A DNA stretch of 57,299 nt, from contig JAFGVA010000010.1 in assembly GCA_016938235.1 (NCBI GenBank), positions 1-57,299 of the forward strand. Reading direction: 5' to 3'. Below the pieces are notes generated by a model. It was given only the letters and a program-made list of their open reading frames with translations. It did no database searches and had not been told where the DNA came from. The stretch comes from Bacteroidales bacterium. GTDB taxonomy: Bacteria; Bacteroidota; Bacteroidia; Bacteroidales; UBA10428. The translations under genes and the position numbers were made by a program. Positions 37,065 to 46,551 of this stretch are shown here, one piece after another (position 1 is the first letter of the stretch; each line of letters starts with the position of its first letter).

Positions 37065-37879
37065 TTTTTAACTGCCAGGTTGTATTTTTTTGTAGTTATA
37101 TAGGTGTTGTTTTCTGTTGTTTTCTTTTTGCCGATAACAGAGATCTCTTTCATAATTAAACTGCCTTTAGGTACCCAAACCTCATAGGTGCCCACACCAT
37201 TTTGTGTTTCTATTGCAATTAAATTTGCCGGAATATATTTATTGTCTTCAAGTTCACCCAGGTAAAATTCTGCAGTTCTTGACTTATTTGAAAAGTAAAA
37301 CTTCAAAAGATATTTGTTATTAATGGCTAGTCTGTCAACAGCTTCAATAATAATTTCAGGGTAATCGGTAACCAAATTCCCTTTCATATCATATTCCTTT
37401 AAATTTACCGAAGGTCTCCCGTCTTTATATTCGTTCTCCATTTTCAACTTACCGTTCAGGTAATATTTTCTTTTTATGCCGTTAAGTTCATCATTTTCAT
37501 AATTTTCTTCGACAATTAAGATGCCTTTTTTATCATAAATATAGGTTGAGCCTTGTTTTTTATGATTAACATAAGTTGCTTCACGCATTTTGTGTTTCCC
37601 ATCGTAGTACTTAATGTATTTTCCGTGGTACTTGTTTTCTTTGAACTCAATGGTACTTATTAGCGTGCCATTTTCATCATAATATTTGCAAAGTCCGTCC
37701 CGCAAATCCCCTTCAACCTCGTTTACTGATTTAATTTTTCCGTTTGAATGGTATTCCTTGACAATTTTTTTACCTGAAGGTTTTTCAAACCTGAATCCCA
37801 GGAAATCACACGAGGTATTTAGTGCTAAAACTACTATGAGTAAAGAGACTTTTGCTATTTGCTTATAAAAATATTTCAT
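37061..37879 (-). CDS. YwqK-like MORN-repeat lipoprotein
   Basis: 272 residues from the ATG at 37879, chosen because it opens a lipoprotein signal ending LALNTSC (C24). A longer frame to 37981 adds 34 residues that overlap the secDF promoter region and are unlikely. Residues about 35-190 are MORN_2-type repeats: EYHSNGKIKSVNEVEGDLRDG, KYYDENGTLISTIEFKENKY, KYYDGKHKMREATYVNHKKQ and KYYLNGKLKMENEYKDG. Annotation pipelines often call this YwqK-family antitoxin, but nothing here supports a toxin partner; it is more likely a surface or periplasmic lipoprotein of unknown role. Confidence 0.75.
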   Translation of the reverse strand: MKYFYKQIAKVSLLIVVLALNTSCDFLGFRFEKPSGKKIVKEYHSNGKIKSVNEVEGDLRDGLCKYYDENGTLISTIEFKENKYHGKYIKYYDGKHKMREATYVNHKKQGSTYIYDKKGILIVEENYENDELNGIKRKYYLNGKLKMENEYKDGRPSVNLKEYDMKGNLVTDYPEIIIEAVDRLAINNKYLLKFYFSNKSRTAEFYLGELEDNKYIPANLIAIETQNGVGTYEVWVPKGSLIMKEISVIGKKKTTENNTYITTKKYNLAVKN

Positions 37880-38009
37880 TTGAACAGGCTTGAGTGTAAA
37901 AACGACTTTAAAGTACAAATTTTGTTGTGTTAAACAAAAGAATTCCAAATGCCTTACACTCGCTATTTTTATAATGCTCAAATCAATTTTTTCTTAAAAA
38001 AAATTCATT

Positions 38010-38017
38010 TATATTTG
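38010..38017 (+). promoter_or_regulatory. Candidate secDF promoter (-7 element)
   Basis: TATATTTG matches the Bacteroidota TAnnTTTG element, 57 bases before the secDF ATG, leaving an AT-rich untranslated leader. The -33 region is T-rich (CAATTTTTT) without a clean TTG. Confidence 0.5.
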
Positions 38018-38074
38018 CGCCACTGCTAAAAAAAAAGCAGAAAAAACACGTAACTAATTAAATTTAAATAAGAA

Positions 38075-41000
38075 ATGCGAAATAAAGGAGCCATTTGGAC
38101 TTTGGCTATTGCTTTAGCACTTGTATGTATTTATCAGCTCTCTTTTACCTGGAAAGCTGTTTCAGTTAGAAATCAGGCTGTAGAATATGCTTTAGATAAG
38201 ACTACAAATGAAGTAGATCCTGTTACCGAGCAATATTTTCTGGATTCTGTTGCCAACGAAAAAATTTATTTTTTCAATATGTTTAGCTACCGCGATTGTA
38301 TTGAGCGTGAGCTTAACTTTGGTCTTGACCTTAAGGGGGGGATGAACATAATTCTTGAAATATCTGTAAACGATGTTATTAGGAATTTGTCAAGTAGCCC
38401 TCAGGATACAACACTTAACAAGGCACTGGTCTTAGCAAAAGAATATCAAAGAAACAGTGGGGAAGATTTTGTGATGCTTTTCGGAAAAGCTTTTGAAGAG
38501 GTTGCTCCGGGAGCCAGTCTTAAATCTTTATTCCTTACAAAAGAGTTAAGCGATAAAATTTCGTTCAATGCTACCAACGAAGAAGTAATTTCTGTTTTGG
38601 CTGTTGAAACCAAAGGTGCAATAGACAATGCATTCAACATAATTCGTACTCGTATCGACCAGTTTGGTGTTGCTCAGCCCAACATTCAGCGTATGGAAAC
38701 TGCCGGCCGAATTCTTGTTGATTTACCCGGGGTGAAAGACAGAGACCGTGTAAGAAAACTATTACAGGGTACAGCTAATCTTGAATTCTGGGAAGTTTAT
38801 GAGAATACAGCAGACGTTCAGCAGGTACTTTTAGCAATTAACGAAGTTGTTAAAAACCAGAAAGAAGCTGAGAAAGCTCTTGAAGAAGCTACATCGGAAG
38901 GGGTTGAACAAATAACTGAACCTGAAACAACTGAAGAGGTGGCAGAAGAAGGACCCGGATCATTACTTGAGGAAGTTGCCGGAGATACTTCAAAAGCTGA
39001 ACTGACACAGGATGTTGATGCTCAATATCCATTCTTCAGCATCATGCAGCCTTTCCCAATCAGAGATAACACCTCTGCTGGTCCGGTAATCGGAGTGTCT
39101 CATTTTAAAGATACGGCAAAGGTAAATTTATATCTGAAGCTGGCTAAAGAGAAAAATATTATACCTCGTGATATGCGTTACATGTGGAGTGCAAAAGCTA
39201 TTACGGGTGATGATGATAAACCGACAAACAACTTTGAACTTTATGCAATTAAAGTTACAGGTCGCGATGGTAAGGCTCCACTCGACGGTGATGTAATAAC
39301 AAGTGCCCGTCAGGAATTCGACGATGCAAGAGGTTCTGCGCATGTTTCCATGACCATGAATGGCGATGGAGCAACAAAATGGGCTCGTTTAACCCGCGAA
39401 AATGTTGGTCAGGCCATTGCTATTGTTATGGATAATAAGGTTTTCTCTGCACCAATTGTTCAGGGAGAAATTAAGGGCGGCAGTTCACAGATTACAGGTA
39501 ATTTTACAATTGCTGAGGCTGATGACCTGGCTAACCTGCTAAAATCGGGTAAACTTCCTGCTCCGGCAAGAATTATTCAGGAAACAGTTGTTGGACCATC
39601 TTTAGGACATGAATCTGTAAATTCAGGTTTAAACTCTTTTATTATTGCATTTGCAGTAATTCTGCTTTATATGATGTTCTATTACAGTCGCAATGCAGGC
39701 TTTGTTGCAGATATTGCACTGGTGGTTAACCTGTTCTTTATTATAGGTGTTTTGGCATCTTTGGGAGCTGCGCTAACATTACCTGGTATTGCCGGTATCG
39801 TATTAACAATTGGTATGTCGGTTGATGCAAACGTGCTTATTTTTGAAAGGATAAGGGAAGAACTTGCTGCAGGCAAGGGGCTGAAACTTGCCGTTAAAGA
39901 CGGTTTTAGAAATGCCTACTCGGCAATTATTGATGCTAACGTTACTACACTTATTACCGGTATAATATTGTTGATGTTTGGTACAGGACCAATTAAAGGT
40001 TTTGCTACAACACTTGTTATAGGTATCTTCTCATCGCTTTTTACTGCAATATTTGTTTCCAGAATTATTATTGAGCAATACCTGAGCAAGAATGTTGACT
40101 TTAAATTTGCAACCAAATTAACACAAGGAGCTTTTAAAAATGTTAACATAAAATTCCTTGAAAAAAGGAAATTATTTTATGTTGTTTCTATTTTGTTAGT
40201 AGGAATAAGTCTTGCTTCAATACTGGGATTCCGTGGCCTTGATTTTGGCGTTGACTTTAAAGGAGGACGTAACTTTATTGTTCGTTTCGATGCTCCAGTT
40301 GATAATAAAGATGTTGCCACATCTATAGGGGAAAAATTTGGCGAAGAACCAAGTGTTATTACCTTCGGTGAAGAAGATCAGGTTCGTATTACAACTTTAT
40401 ATAGAATTGACGAAGAAGGTACAGATATTGAAGATCAAATTCAACAAGAGCTCTATACCGCACTGAAACCTTATTTTGCTGAAGATCTTAATTATACTGA
40501 TTTTGCTCAGACAAAACTATTAAGCAGCCAGAAAGTTGGGGCTACAATAGCCGACGATATTCAGAGGAATTCTGTTTGGGTATTGCTGTCAGCAATTGGA
40601 TTTATGTTTATTTATATCTTCTTGCGCTTCCGTAACTGGCAATACGGACTTGGAGCAGTAGTTGCACTTATCCACGATAGTATCATTGTTCTTGGTCTGT
40701 TTTCAATATTGCATGGCATTATGCCCTTTTCGCTTGAGATTGATCAGGCCTTCATTGCTGCAATATTAACAGTAATCGGATACTCAATAAACGATACTGT
40801 GGTTGTTTATGACCGTATTCGTGAGTATGTTACAATTCATCCAAAACACGACCGAAAGGATGTAATTAATAACGCGCTTAACAGCACATTGAGTCGTACA
40901 ATAAATACCTCATTAACAACTATTGTTGTGCTATCGGTTATTTTCATTCTTGGGGGAGAAGCAATTCAAGGATTTACCTTTGCCCTGTTAGCAGGTATTA

Positions 41001-41101
41001 TTGTAGGTACATATTCTTCGTTGTTTATTGCAACTCCACTTGTTTACGATACAGTTATTAAATCGGTTGAGAAAGCTGCAAGCAAGAAAAAACAAAAGTA
41101 G
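38075..41101 (+). CDS. secDF: Protein translocase SecD-SecF fusion
   Basis: 1008 residues with SecD and SecF fused, as usual in Bacteroidota. SecD (about 1-640) has the first helix, FGLDLKGGMNIILEI (D1 motif), the large P1 head with DLPGVKDRDRVRKLLQGTANLEFWE (in part) and an acidic insert at about 270-310 (EEATSEGVEQITEPE), then GMSVDANVLIFERIREE. SecF (about 690-1008) has LDFGVDFKGGRNFIVRF and GYSINDTVVVYDRIRE. It uses the proton gradient to drive late steps of Sec export. The fusion has 12 membrane helices by family. A terminator follows before tatA. Confidence 0.98.
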   Translation: MRNKGAIWTLAIALALVCIYQLSFTWKAVSVRNQAVEYALDKTTNEVDPVTEQYFLDSVANEKIYFFNMFSYRDCIERELNFGLDLKGGMNIILEISVNDVIRNLSSSPQDTTLNKALVLAKEYQRNSGEDFVMLFGKAFEEVAPGASLKSLFLTKELSDKISFNATNEEVISVLAVETKGAIDNAFNIIRTRIDQFGVAQPNIQRMETAGRILVDLPGVKDRDRVRKLLQGTANLEFWEVYENTADVQQVLLAINEVVKNQKEAEKALEEATSEGVEQITEPETTEEVAEEGPGSLLEEVAGDTSKAELTQDVDAQYPFFSIMQPFPIRDNTSAGPVIGVSHFKDTAKVNLYLKLAKEKNIIPRDMRYMWSAKAITGDDDKPTNNFELYAIKVTGRDGKAPLDGDVITSARQEFDDARGSAHVSMTMNGDGATKWARLTRENVGQAIAIVMDNKVFSAPIVQGEIKGGSSQITGNFTIAEADDLANLLKSGKLPAPARIIQETVVGPSLGHESVNSGLNSFIIAFAVILLYMMFYYSRNAGFVADIALVVNLFFIIGVLASLGAALTLPGIAGIVLTIGMSVDANVLIFERIREELAAGKGLKLAVKDGFRNAYSAIIDANVTTLITGIILLMFGTGPIKGFATTLVIGIFSSLFTAIFVSRIIIEQYLSKNVDFKFATKLTQGAFKNVNIKFLEKRKLFYVVSILLVGISLASILGFRGLDFGVDFKGGRNFIVRFDAPVDNKDVATSIGEKFGEEPSVITFGEEDQVRITTLYRIDEEGTDIEDQIQQELYTALKPYFAEDLNYTDFAQTKLLSSQKVGATIADDIQRNSVWVLLSAIGFMFIYIFLRFRNWQYGLGAVVALIHDSIIVLGLFSILHGIMPFSLEIDQAFIAAILTVIGYSINDTVVVYDRIREYVTIHPKHDRKDVINNALNSTLSRTINTSLTTIVVLSVIFILGGEAIQGFTFALLAGIIVGTYSSLFIATPLVYDTVIKSVEKAASKKKQK

Positions 41102-41125
41102 ATTTAATAAAAATACCATACATTA

Positions 41126-41153
41126 GCCTCACAGTTTTTGTGGGGCTTTTTTT
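41126..41153 (+). terminator. Terminator behind secDF
   Basis: GCCTCACA at 41126-41133 pairs with TGTGGGGC at 41139-41146 (one G-T pair), followed by seven T. It separates secDF from tatA. Confidence 0.88.
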
Positions 41154-41178
41154 ATCTTTATATTTCTAAAACGATATT

Positions 41179-41400
41179 ATGGCAATAATTAGTTTTATAG
41201 GTGGTTCGGAAATAATTTTCATTTTTCTGGTTATTTTATTGCTGTTTGGCTCAAAAAGAATACCCGAATTTGCTAAAATGATGGGTAAAGGTTTGCGTGA
41301 GTTCAGAAAAGCAACCGAAGATATCAAACGGGAGATTAACAATGAAACAGATGACGTTTCCGATGATTTAAAAAAAATGAAAAACACCTTTAAATCCTGA
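41179..41400 (+). CDS. tatA: Twin-arginine translocase subunit TatA/TatE
   Basis: 73 residues. One N-terminal membrane helix (IIFIFLVILLLFGSKRIPE), the FGSKRIPE hinge, then an amphipathic helix (LREFRKATEDIKREIN) and an acidic tail. This is the TatA layout; the FGxxKxPE/FG motif is intact. It forms the pore-like component of folded-protein export and needs TatC, which is not in this window. It starts 16 bases before the Na/Ca exchanger gene. Confidence 0.93.
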   Translation: MAIISFIGGSEIIFIFLVILLLFGSKRIPEFAKMMGKGLREFRKATEDIKREINNETDDVSDDLKKMKNTFKS

Positions 41401-41416
41401 TATAATATCGTTGCCT

Positions 41417-42364
41417 ATGGAAGAATATTTCTATTTGCTTATCGGGTTTGTCTTACTGCTTTTTAGTGGCAAATATCTTGTAAGAGGAAGTGTGGTAATT
41501 GCCAATCATTTTAAAATTTCTAAATTGGTTGTTGGAGTAACTATCGTATCTTTAGGCACCTCAGCTCCCGAAATGTTCGTCAGCTCAATTGCTTCCTATA
41601 CCGGATTCCCTCAAATTGCCCTTGGAAATGTTATTGGTTCAAATAGTGCAAATATAGCATTGGTTTTAGCCATTACTGCCATCATTATTCCAATTCCAGT
41701 GCGAAAAAATTCTGTGAAGATCGATGCTCCTTTTATGGTTATAGTTAGCCTGCTTTTCTATATACTATTACTCGATTATCGGGTAAGCAGGGTTGAAGGG
41801 GTTTTGTTTTTAGTACTACTTGTTTCTTACACCCTTTTTATTGTCTATAAATCGCGGCGCGAAGATAAAGTTGAAGAAATTGATGAAGATAAAAAAACTT
41901 CGATTGCGATAGCTCTGTTAATGGTTATTCTTTCTATTGCAGGTCTGGCTTTTGGTTCAGATTTGCTGGTTGATAATGCAGCAAAAATCGCTGAAGATTT
42001 TGGTGTGAGTCAAAGGGTTATTGCTATAACACTAATAGCTTTTGGTACAAGTTTGCCGGAGTTAACTACTTCGCTTATTGCTGCACTTCGAAAAGAAATG
42101 GATATTTCAATAGGTAATATTATTGGGAGCAATATTTTTAATATTCTTGCTGTGATCGGAGTCTCAGCAATTGCATCGCCTATGGACATCTCTGCAGCGG
42201 ACGCTTCAAGAATTGTTACCTTTGATATGTACTGGATGCTTGGCATATCAGTTGCTCTGTTCCTGTTTATTTTACCATTTAAAGGAGGCATTCTTACCCG
42301 GTTTAAGGGCATAGTTCTTTTCTTAATCTATTGTGTCTACCTTTACTTCTTATTTAGAAAATAA
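41417..42364 (+). CDS. Calcium/sodium antiporter (CaCA family)
   Basis: 315 residues from the ATG at 41417; a TTG two codons upstream is possible. Two inverted halves of about five helices each carry the alpha repeats: [21 protein letters not shown] with [11 protein letters not shown] in the first, and [19 protein letters not shown] with [11 protein letters not shown] in the second. This is the YrbG-like exchanger family. A charged loop ([12 protein letters not shown]) joins the halves. It exports Ca2+ or a related cation against Na+ or K+ gradients. The stop codon overlaps the ATG of the following ABC ATPase gene by one base. Confidence 0.93.
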   Translation: MEEYFYLLIGFVLLLFSGKYLVRGSVVIANHFKISKLVVGVTIVSLGTSAPEMFVSSIASYTGFPQIALGNVIGSNSANIALVLAITAIIIPIPVRKNSVKIDAPFMVIVSLLFYILLLDYRVSRVEGVLFLVLLVSYTLFIVYKSRREDKVEEIDEDKKTSIAIALLMVILSIAGLAFGSDLLVDNAAKIAEDFGVSQRVIAITLIAFGTSLPELTTSLIAALRKEMDISIGNIIGSNIFNILAVIGVSAIASPMDISAADASRIVTFDMYWMLGISVALFLFILPFKGGILTRFKGIVLFLIYCVYLYFLFRK

Positions 42365-43020
42365 TGATTCGGATTGAAAATATTCATAAATCCTTCGGTA
42401 GTCTTGAAGTCTTAAAGGGCATTGACCTTGAAATTAAGAAAGGGGAGATAGTGTCGATTGTTGGTACAAGTGGTGCTGGTAAAACTACCTTGCTTCAAAT
42501 TGCAGGCACATTAATGAAAACCGATAAGGGTAAAATATTTTACAACGATGTAGAAGTTAATCGCCTGAAAGAAAAAGATTTGGCAGAATTCAGAAATAAA
42601 AGAATTGGTTTTGTGTTTCAATTTCACCATTTGTTGCCCGAGTTTAATGCGCTTGAAAACATTTGTATTCCAGCGTTTATTGCCGGAGTTTCAAAAAACA
42701 ACGCTGAGAAAAGGGCAATGGATCTTCTTTCTTTCCTGAACCTTAAAAACCGTGCGCACCATAAACCAAACGAACTTAGTGGTGGTGAGCAGCAAAGAGT
42801 TGCCGTGGCAAGGGCGCTGATTAACTCGCCACATGCAATTTTAGCCGATGAACCATCCGGAAATCTTGATACACACACCAAGGAAGAATTGCATCAGTTG
42901 TTTTTTGATTTACGAAAAGAATTTAACCAGACTTTCATAATTGTTACTCATGATAAGGAATTGGCCGGGATGTCCGACAGAATGATTACAATGAAAGACG
43001 GAACTATTCTTGAAAGCTGA
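42364..43020 (+). CDS. LolD-like ABC transporter ATP-binding protein
   Basis: 218 residues. Walker A is GTSGAGKT (Lys40), the Q-loop is in [12 protein letters not shown], the signature is [16 protein letters not shown], Walker B is [11 protein letters not shown] and the H-loop is IIVTHD. The length and motifs match LolD/MacB-type ATPases. It overlaps the antiporter gene by one base (TAATG) but has no permease neighbour; the LolC/E-like permease at 4671 is a plausible partner. It is convergent with the GDPD gene. Confidence 0.9.
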   Translation: MIRIENIHKSFGSLEVLKGIDLEIKKGEIVSIVGTSGAGKTTLLQIAGTLMKTDKGKIFYNDVEVNRLKEKDLAEFRNKRIGFVFQFHHLLPEFNALENICIPAFIAGVSKNNAEKRAMDLLSFLNLKNRAHHKPNELSGGEQQRVAVARALINSPHAILADEPSGNLDTHTKEELHQLFFDLRKEFNQTFIIVTHDKELAGMSDRMITMKDGTILES

Positions 43021-43032
43021 TTTGCTTTTCAT

Positions 43033-43875
43033 TTACTCTTCAGTGCCAATGTGAGAATAGTACTCCAGGTTATCGGTCTGCAGGAAATCCACACCGTAAT
43101 TATACAGTCTTTTAATATCTTCTGGTTCATTTGCGTAAAAGGCTTCTATTTTTAAGCCACTTGAATGCAACAGGTTCACTAACTCATCTGTCAGTTGGTC
43201 GAAACTGTTTATCTTAAATGAGATTCCGGTTAATTCATTTAGTTTTGCTTCGGCAACCCCCTTGTCAAAGTCACCCATGCAAAAGAAGTAGGTTTGTATA
43301 CCGTATTCACTTTTGTTCAGCAGCTTTAATAAATAGGTCGAAGAAGATTCAACCAGTACATGTTCCTCTAATTCATATTCCTCAACCATCCTGATAATCT
43401 CACTGGCAATGCTGCGATAGCTCGATAAAGTGTATATTTTAGATGGGCGTTTTATATCCAGAGAGATGTATTTATCCGGCCACATTTGGCTCATTGCTTT
43501 CAATACAGAATCGAGAGGGGTATAATAAAAATTATGAGTAGAATCGGATATCGATTTTATTACTTCATCTTCTGTTGATGCAAAATCTCCAAGGCTTTTT
43601 CCCGAGGAGTCAAGAACTTCGGAATCATGGCTCAGCCAAAGTGTATTGTCCTGACTTATCTGGATATCAACTTCGATACCATCGAGTATAGAAAAACCGT
43701 AGTTTATTGCTTCCATAGTCTGACCCGGAAATTCGGCATCACCGCTGGCCGCATGAACTAATGCCCTGGGGTTTTCTGAATAGAGGAATCTTTCATCGAA
43801 ATAGATCACTTTTTCGCAGGCACTAATGAGAAAAACTATTGATATTATGAAAATTCCTGAAAACTTTATCTTCAT
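43033..43875 (-). CDS. Glycerophosphodiester phosphodiesterase-like lipoprotein
   Basis: 280 residues with a clear lipobox ISAC (C20). A GDPD barrel is seen: H41 in VHAASGD, E68 and D70 in IEVDIQIS, and H83-D84 in SHDSEV, then SLDIKRPS. The family normally has HRG, ENT and an EIK metal ligand; here they read HAA, GQT and DIK, so the active site is intact in its two His and first two acidic residues but otherwise divergent. It would hydrolyse glycerophosphodiesters in the periplasm; altered substrate use is possible. Immediately downstream of a small barrel-like gene on the same strand. Confidence 0.78.
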   Translation of the reverse strand: MKIKFSGIFIISIVFLISACEKVIYFDERFLYSENPRALVHAASGDAEFPGQTMEAINYGFSILDGIEVDIQISQDNTLWLSHDSEVLDSSGKSLGDFASTEDEVIKSISDSTHNFYYTPLDSVLKAMSQMWPDKYISLDIKRPSKIYTLSSYRSIASEIIRMVEEYELEEHVLVESSSTYLLKLLNKSEYGIQTYFFCMGDFDKGVAEAKLNELTGISFKINSFDQLTDELVNLLHSSGLKIEAFYANEPEDIKRLYNYGVDFLQTDNLEYYSHIGTEE

Positions 43876-43882
43876 CCTTTAA

Positions 43883-44395
43883 CTATAACTTTGAGAGATT
43901 CATTCTGAATCCGAAATTGAAATTTAAACCGGCTTTGTTTGGCCAGCCTATCGCATCGTTTGTTTTTCGAACGCTTTTAAGCTGGAAATTTATTAATGGC
44001 CCACTACCTGCAAAAAAAGTTAAAAAATCCGACAGTAACAAGCGGCTTTCTATTGCAGGCTCGAAGGCCAGGGAATAAAATTTAAAATAGGGGTCTTCGA
44101 GAGTCCAGTAAATGATTTTGGGATTCAGAAGTATATTGCACTTATTTTCTTTAAAACTAAATAGTATTCTGTTATATGTTACAGCTGCCGAAAATTGTTG
44201 TTTGTCTTGAATCGCTATGCTATTGCCGGCTCTAAGGTTTATCGATTGTTTTTGATCAAGTTGTAATCCACATCCGAGAAAGATTGACTCATAGTGTCCA
44301 TAACCAGTTTCAAAAAAGAGTTTGTTTCTTGCTGCCTTTTGTGCTTGGGCATTCAAGAGAAAAAGGATGAAAAAAAAGAATAAAATATACCTCAT
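43883..44395 (-). CDS. Small exported protein, probably outer-membrane barrel
   Basis: 170 residues from the ATG at 44395, which opens a signal peptide (MRYILFFFFILFLLNAQAQ). The mature part alternates short strands (NKLFFETGYGHYESIFLG, QSINLRAGNSI, FSAAVTYNRILFSF) and ends with FNFGFRMNLSKL, a barrel-like C-terminus. No family is recognised. It is seven bases upstream of the GDPD-like lipoprotein gene and probably co-transcribed with it. Function unknown. Confidence 0.6.
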   Translation of the reverse strand: MRYILFFFFILFLLNAQAQKAARNKLFFETGYGHYESIFLGCGLQLDQKQSINLRAGNSIAIQDKQQFSAAVTYNRILFSFKENKCNILLNPKIIYWTLEDPYFKFYSLAFEPAIESRLLLSDFLTFFAGSGPLINFQLKSVRKTNDAIGWPNKAGLNFNFGFRMNLSKL

Positions 44396-44471
44396 CAAAC
44401 TAAATGTCAATTAAAAATCAGCAAAGGATGGAGGATTAGTTTTATTTACGAAATTTGGTTGGTTGGGGTTA

Positions 44472-44849
44472 CTATTTTGTCACCATTGTTCTTCCAAAAG
44501 GAGCAATAGCCAGACTGGCAAGCTTTATATGCTGCTTTGCAAAGGGTAACCCAATAATTGTAATGGCATAAATAAGCGCAAACACAAGATGTGTAATCGC
44601 AATCCAGAACCCCCCAAGTAGTATCCATAAAACATTAAATAAAACAGCTAAACACCCCGATGCAGCATAATTATCTGCTACTTTTTGGCCAAAAGGTGCC
44701 AGTACAAATACAGCTAACTTTAACTTTTGAAGGCCAAATGGAATGCCAATAATGGTAATGCATAACAACATGCCGCCAATTAAGTATTCAAAAAACAATA
44801 TTATGCCGCCGCCTAAAATAATCCAGAGTATATTCGCTATTAATCTCAT
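44472..44849 (-). CDS. yccF: YccF-family inner-membrane protein
   Basis: 125 residues with two copies of the YccF (DUF307) unit. Each holds a membrane helix followed by ITIIGIPFGLQKLKLAVFVLAPFG-like or ITIIGLPFAKQHIKLASLAIAPFG-like sequence (given in shortened form). Four helices in total. The role of YccF proteins is not established. The gene is divergent from the TIGR02757 gene. Confidence 0.9.
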   Translation of the reverse strand: MRLIANILWIILGGGIILFFEYLIGGMLLCITIIGIPFGLQKLKLAVFVLAPFGQKVADNYAASGCLAVLFNVLWILLGGFWIAITHLVFALIYAITIIGLPFAKQHIKLASLAIAPFGRTMVTK

Positions 44850-44923
44850 TAATTTTATTGAAACAATACTTTAAATAATATGTCTGAAGTTAGCAAACCT
44901 GAAGCAGAGATCTATTTCTTAAC

Positions 44924-44931
44924 TAATTTTG
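44924..44931 (+). promoter_or_regulatory. Candidate -7 element upstream of the TIGR02757 gene
   Basis: TAATTTTG matches TAnnTTTG and lies 26 bases before the ATG. No TTG at the -33 distance is evident. Confidence 0.35.
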
Positions 44932-44957
44932 GGTTTGTAACGCCAAACAGGTAATTA

Positions 44958-45746
44958 ATGATGCAATATAAGCAGAATCTGTTAAAAGAAAATAAAAAAG
45001 AACTACTTGAGGAATTAACCGACAGGTACAACAACAGTAATTTTATTGAATCTGATCCCATATCAATACCTCATAAATTTGAGCTAAAGGAAGATATTGA
45101 AATAGCAGGGTTTTTAACAGCTATTCTATCCTGGGGGCAAAGGAAACAAATAATTTCGCAGGCCGAAAAACTAATGCAACTGCTGGATTATGCGCCATTC
45201 GATTTCGTAAAAAATTTTGTGAAAAGTGATATTAAAAGAATTAATAAATTCTATTACAGAACTTTCCAGGGAGCCGATTTGGTTTTCTTTATCAGGGTAT
45301 TGAAACATATTTATTGTCATGCCGGTGGGTTGGAACATGTTTTCACCAAAGCATATAATGAAACTAAATTGCTTTCGTCGGCTTTAGTAGATTTGTTTTA
45401 TTTGTTTGATGTTATTCCTCATGAAAAACGGTCGATGAAACATATAGCCTGCATACAAAAGGGTTCGTCGGCTAAACGTCTGAATATGTTTCTGAGGTGG
45501 ATGGTCAGGAAAGATAACAAGGGGGTGGATTTTGGTCTGTGGAATGATATACCTGCAAGCGCACTTTATATACCTTTAGATGTGCATTCCGGAAGAACGG
45601 CTCGTGAATTTGAAATCCTTAGCAGAGCCTCAAACGATTGGAAGGCCGTATTGGAATTGACCAAAAATTTGCGTGAATTTGACCCTGTTGATCCTGTTAA
45701 ATATGATTTTGCACTTTTTGGCTTTAGTAACGATAAGAATATATAA
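44958..45746 (+). CDS. TIGR02757 (DUF2400) family protein
   Basis: 262 residues; a second ATG follows directly. The family pattern is visible: EIAGFLTAILSWGQRKQIIS, the YYRTFQGADLVFFIRVLK stretch, GSSAKRLNMFLRWMVRKD, the PLDVHSGRTAREFEIL stretch and the C-terminal LREFDPVDPVKYDFALFG. The helical layout and the FDPxDPxxYDFALF end suggest a relative of HhH-GPD DNA glycosylases; the function is unproven. It is followed 14 bases later by the tRNA methyltransferase gene, so the two likely share a transcript. Confidence 0.88.
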   Translation: MMQYKQNLLKENKKELLEELTDRYNNSNFIESDPISIPHKFELKEDIEIAGFLTAILSWGQRKQIISQAEKLMQLLDYAPFDFVKNFVKSDIKRINKFYYRTFQGADLVFFIRVLKHIYCHAGGLEHVFTKAYNETKLLSSALVDLFYLFDVIPHEKRSMKHIACIQKGSSAKRLNMFLRWMVRKDNKGVDFGLWNDIPASALYIPLDVHSGRTAREFEILSRASNDWKAVLELTKNLREFDPVDPVKYDFALFGFSNDKNI

Positions 45747-45760
45747 AGGGAATAATATAA

Positions 45761-46480
45761 ATGCCAAACGATTTTTTTAGATTCAAACAATTCGAAATAA
45801 AGCAAGACCAATGTGCTATGAAGGTTGGTACCGATGGAATTTTGCTTGGTGCCTGGATTGAGCCGGGAACAGCCTCAAAAATTCTTGATGTTGGTACAGG
45901 AACAGGCCTCATTAGTTTAATGATGGCACAAAAGTCTAAAGCTAAAATAACAGCAATTGAGATTGATAATTCAGCTGCTGAACAGGCAATGGAAAATATT
46001 GCTTCTAGTAAATGGGCAGGGCAAATTCAGGTTTTGAATACTTCTTTACAGAATTTTGCTTTTAATTGGCAGGAAGAAAAATTTGATTTGATAGTGACAA
46101 ATCCACCCTTCTATAATTCGCATATAAAATCGCAAAATAAACAAAGAGCAATTGCCCGGCATGGTCACAATCTTGAACCTGAAATATTAATAAGTCTGGC
46201 AGCTAAATTGTTGAATCACGGAGGACGATTTGCTTTTATAATTCCATGGAGCAGAAGCCCGGAATATAGAAATCAGCTAAAAATATTTAACTTTTCAATT
46301 GTTAATGAATGTATAATATATGACAAACCGGATGCCCGGCCTGTAAGGTTATTGGCTGAGTCGATTCTGGGCGTACAGCTGCAAAAAAAACAAGATTCAA
46401 TTTATATGAAAAACGCATCAGGCAATACTTATTCTGAAGCATATAAAGATTTATGCAGAGACTATTACCTTGAATTCTAA
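45761..46480 (+). CDS. trmN6: tRNA1(Val) (adenine37-N6)-methyltransferase-like
   Basis: 239 residues. The SAM-binding motif DVGTGTGLISLMMA is at 43-56 and the N6-adenine methyltransferase motif NPPF is at 114-117 (VTNPPFYNSH). The N-terminal FRFKQFEIKQDQCAMKVGTDG stretch and the C-terminal RLLAESILGVQL also fit TrmN6/YfiC. It methylates A37 of tRNA-Val in E. coli; the same role is inferred here. Located after the TIGR02757 gene. Confidence 0.9.
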   Translation: MPNDFFRFKQFEIKQDQCAMKVGTDGILLGAWIEPGTASKILDVGTGTGLISLMMAQKSKAKITAIEIDNSAAEQAMENIASSKWAGQIQVLNTSLQNFAFNWQEEKFDLIVTNPPFYNSHIKSQNKQRAIARHGHNLEPEILISLAAKLLNHGGRFAFIIPWSRSPEYRNQLKIFNFSIVNECIIYDKPDARPVRLLAESILGVQLQKKQDSIYMKNASGNTYSEAYKDLCRDYYLEF

Positions 46481-46551
46481 ATATTGAATATCTGTTTAAA
46501 AATCAGGCATGTAATAAATCACAACAATACAGAAAAAAGTTTATTTGAAAA

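Noticed and set aside
37061-37879. Annotation of the MORN-repeat protein as an antitoxin
   Set aside because: YwqK-family antitoxin is a pipeline label; there is no toxin gene beside it and it has a lipoprotein signal.
37880-37981. 34-residue N-terminal extension of the YwqK-like lipoprotein
   Set aside because: It would place the lipoprotein signal inside the chain and overlap the divergent secDF promoter region.
38331-38342. Run of G in secDF as a possible phase-variable tract
   Set aside because: It codes for the conserved LKGGM motif of SecD in an intact frame; phase variation of an export motor is implausible.
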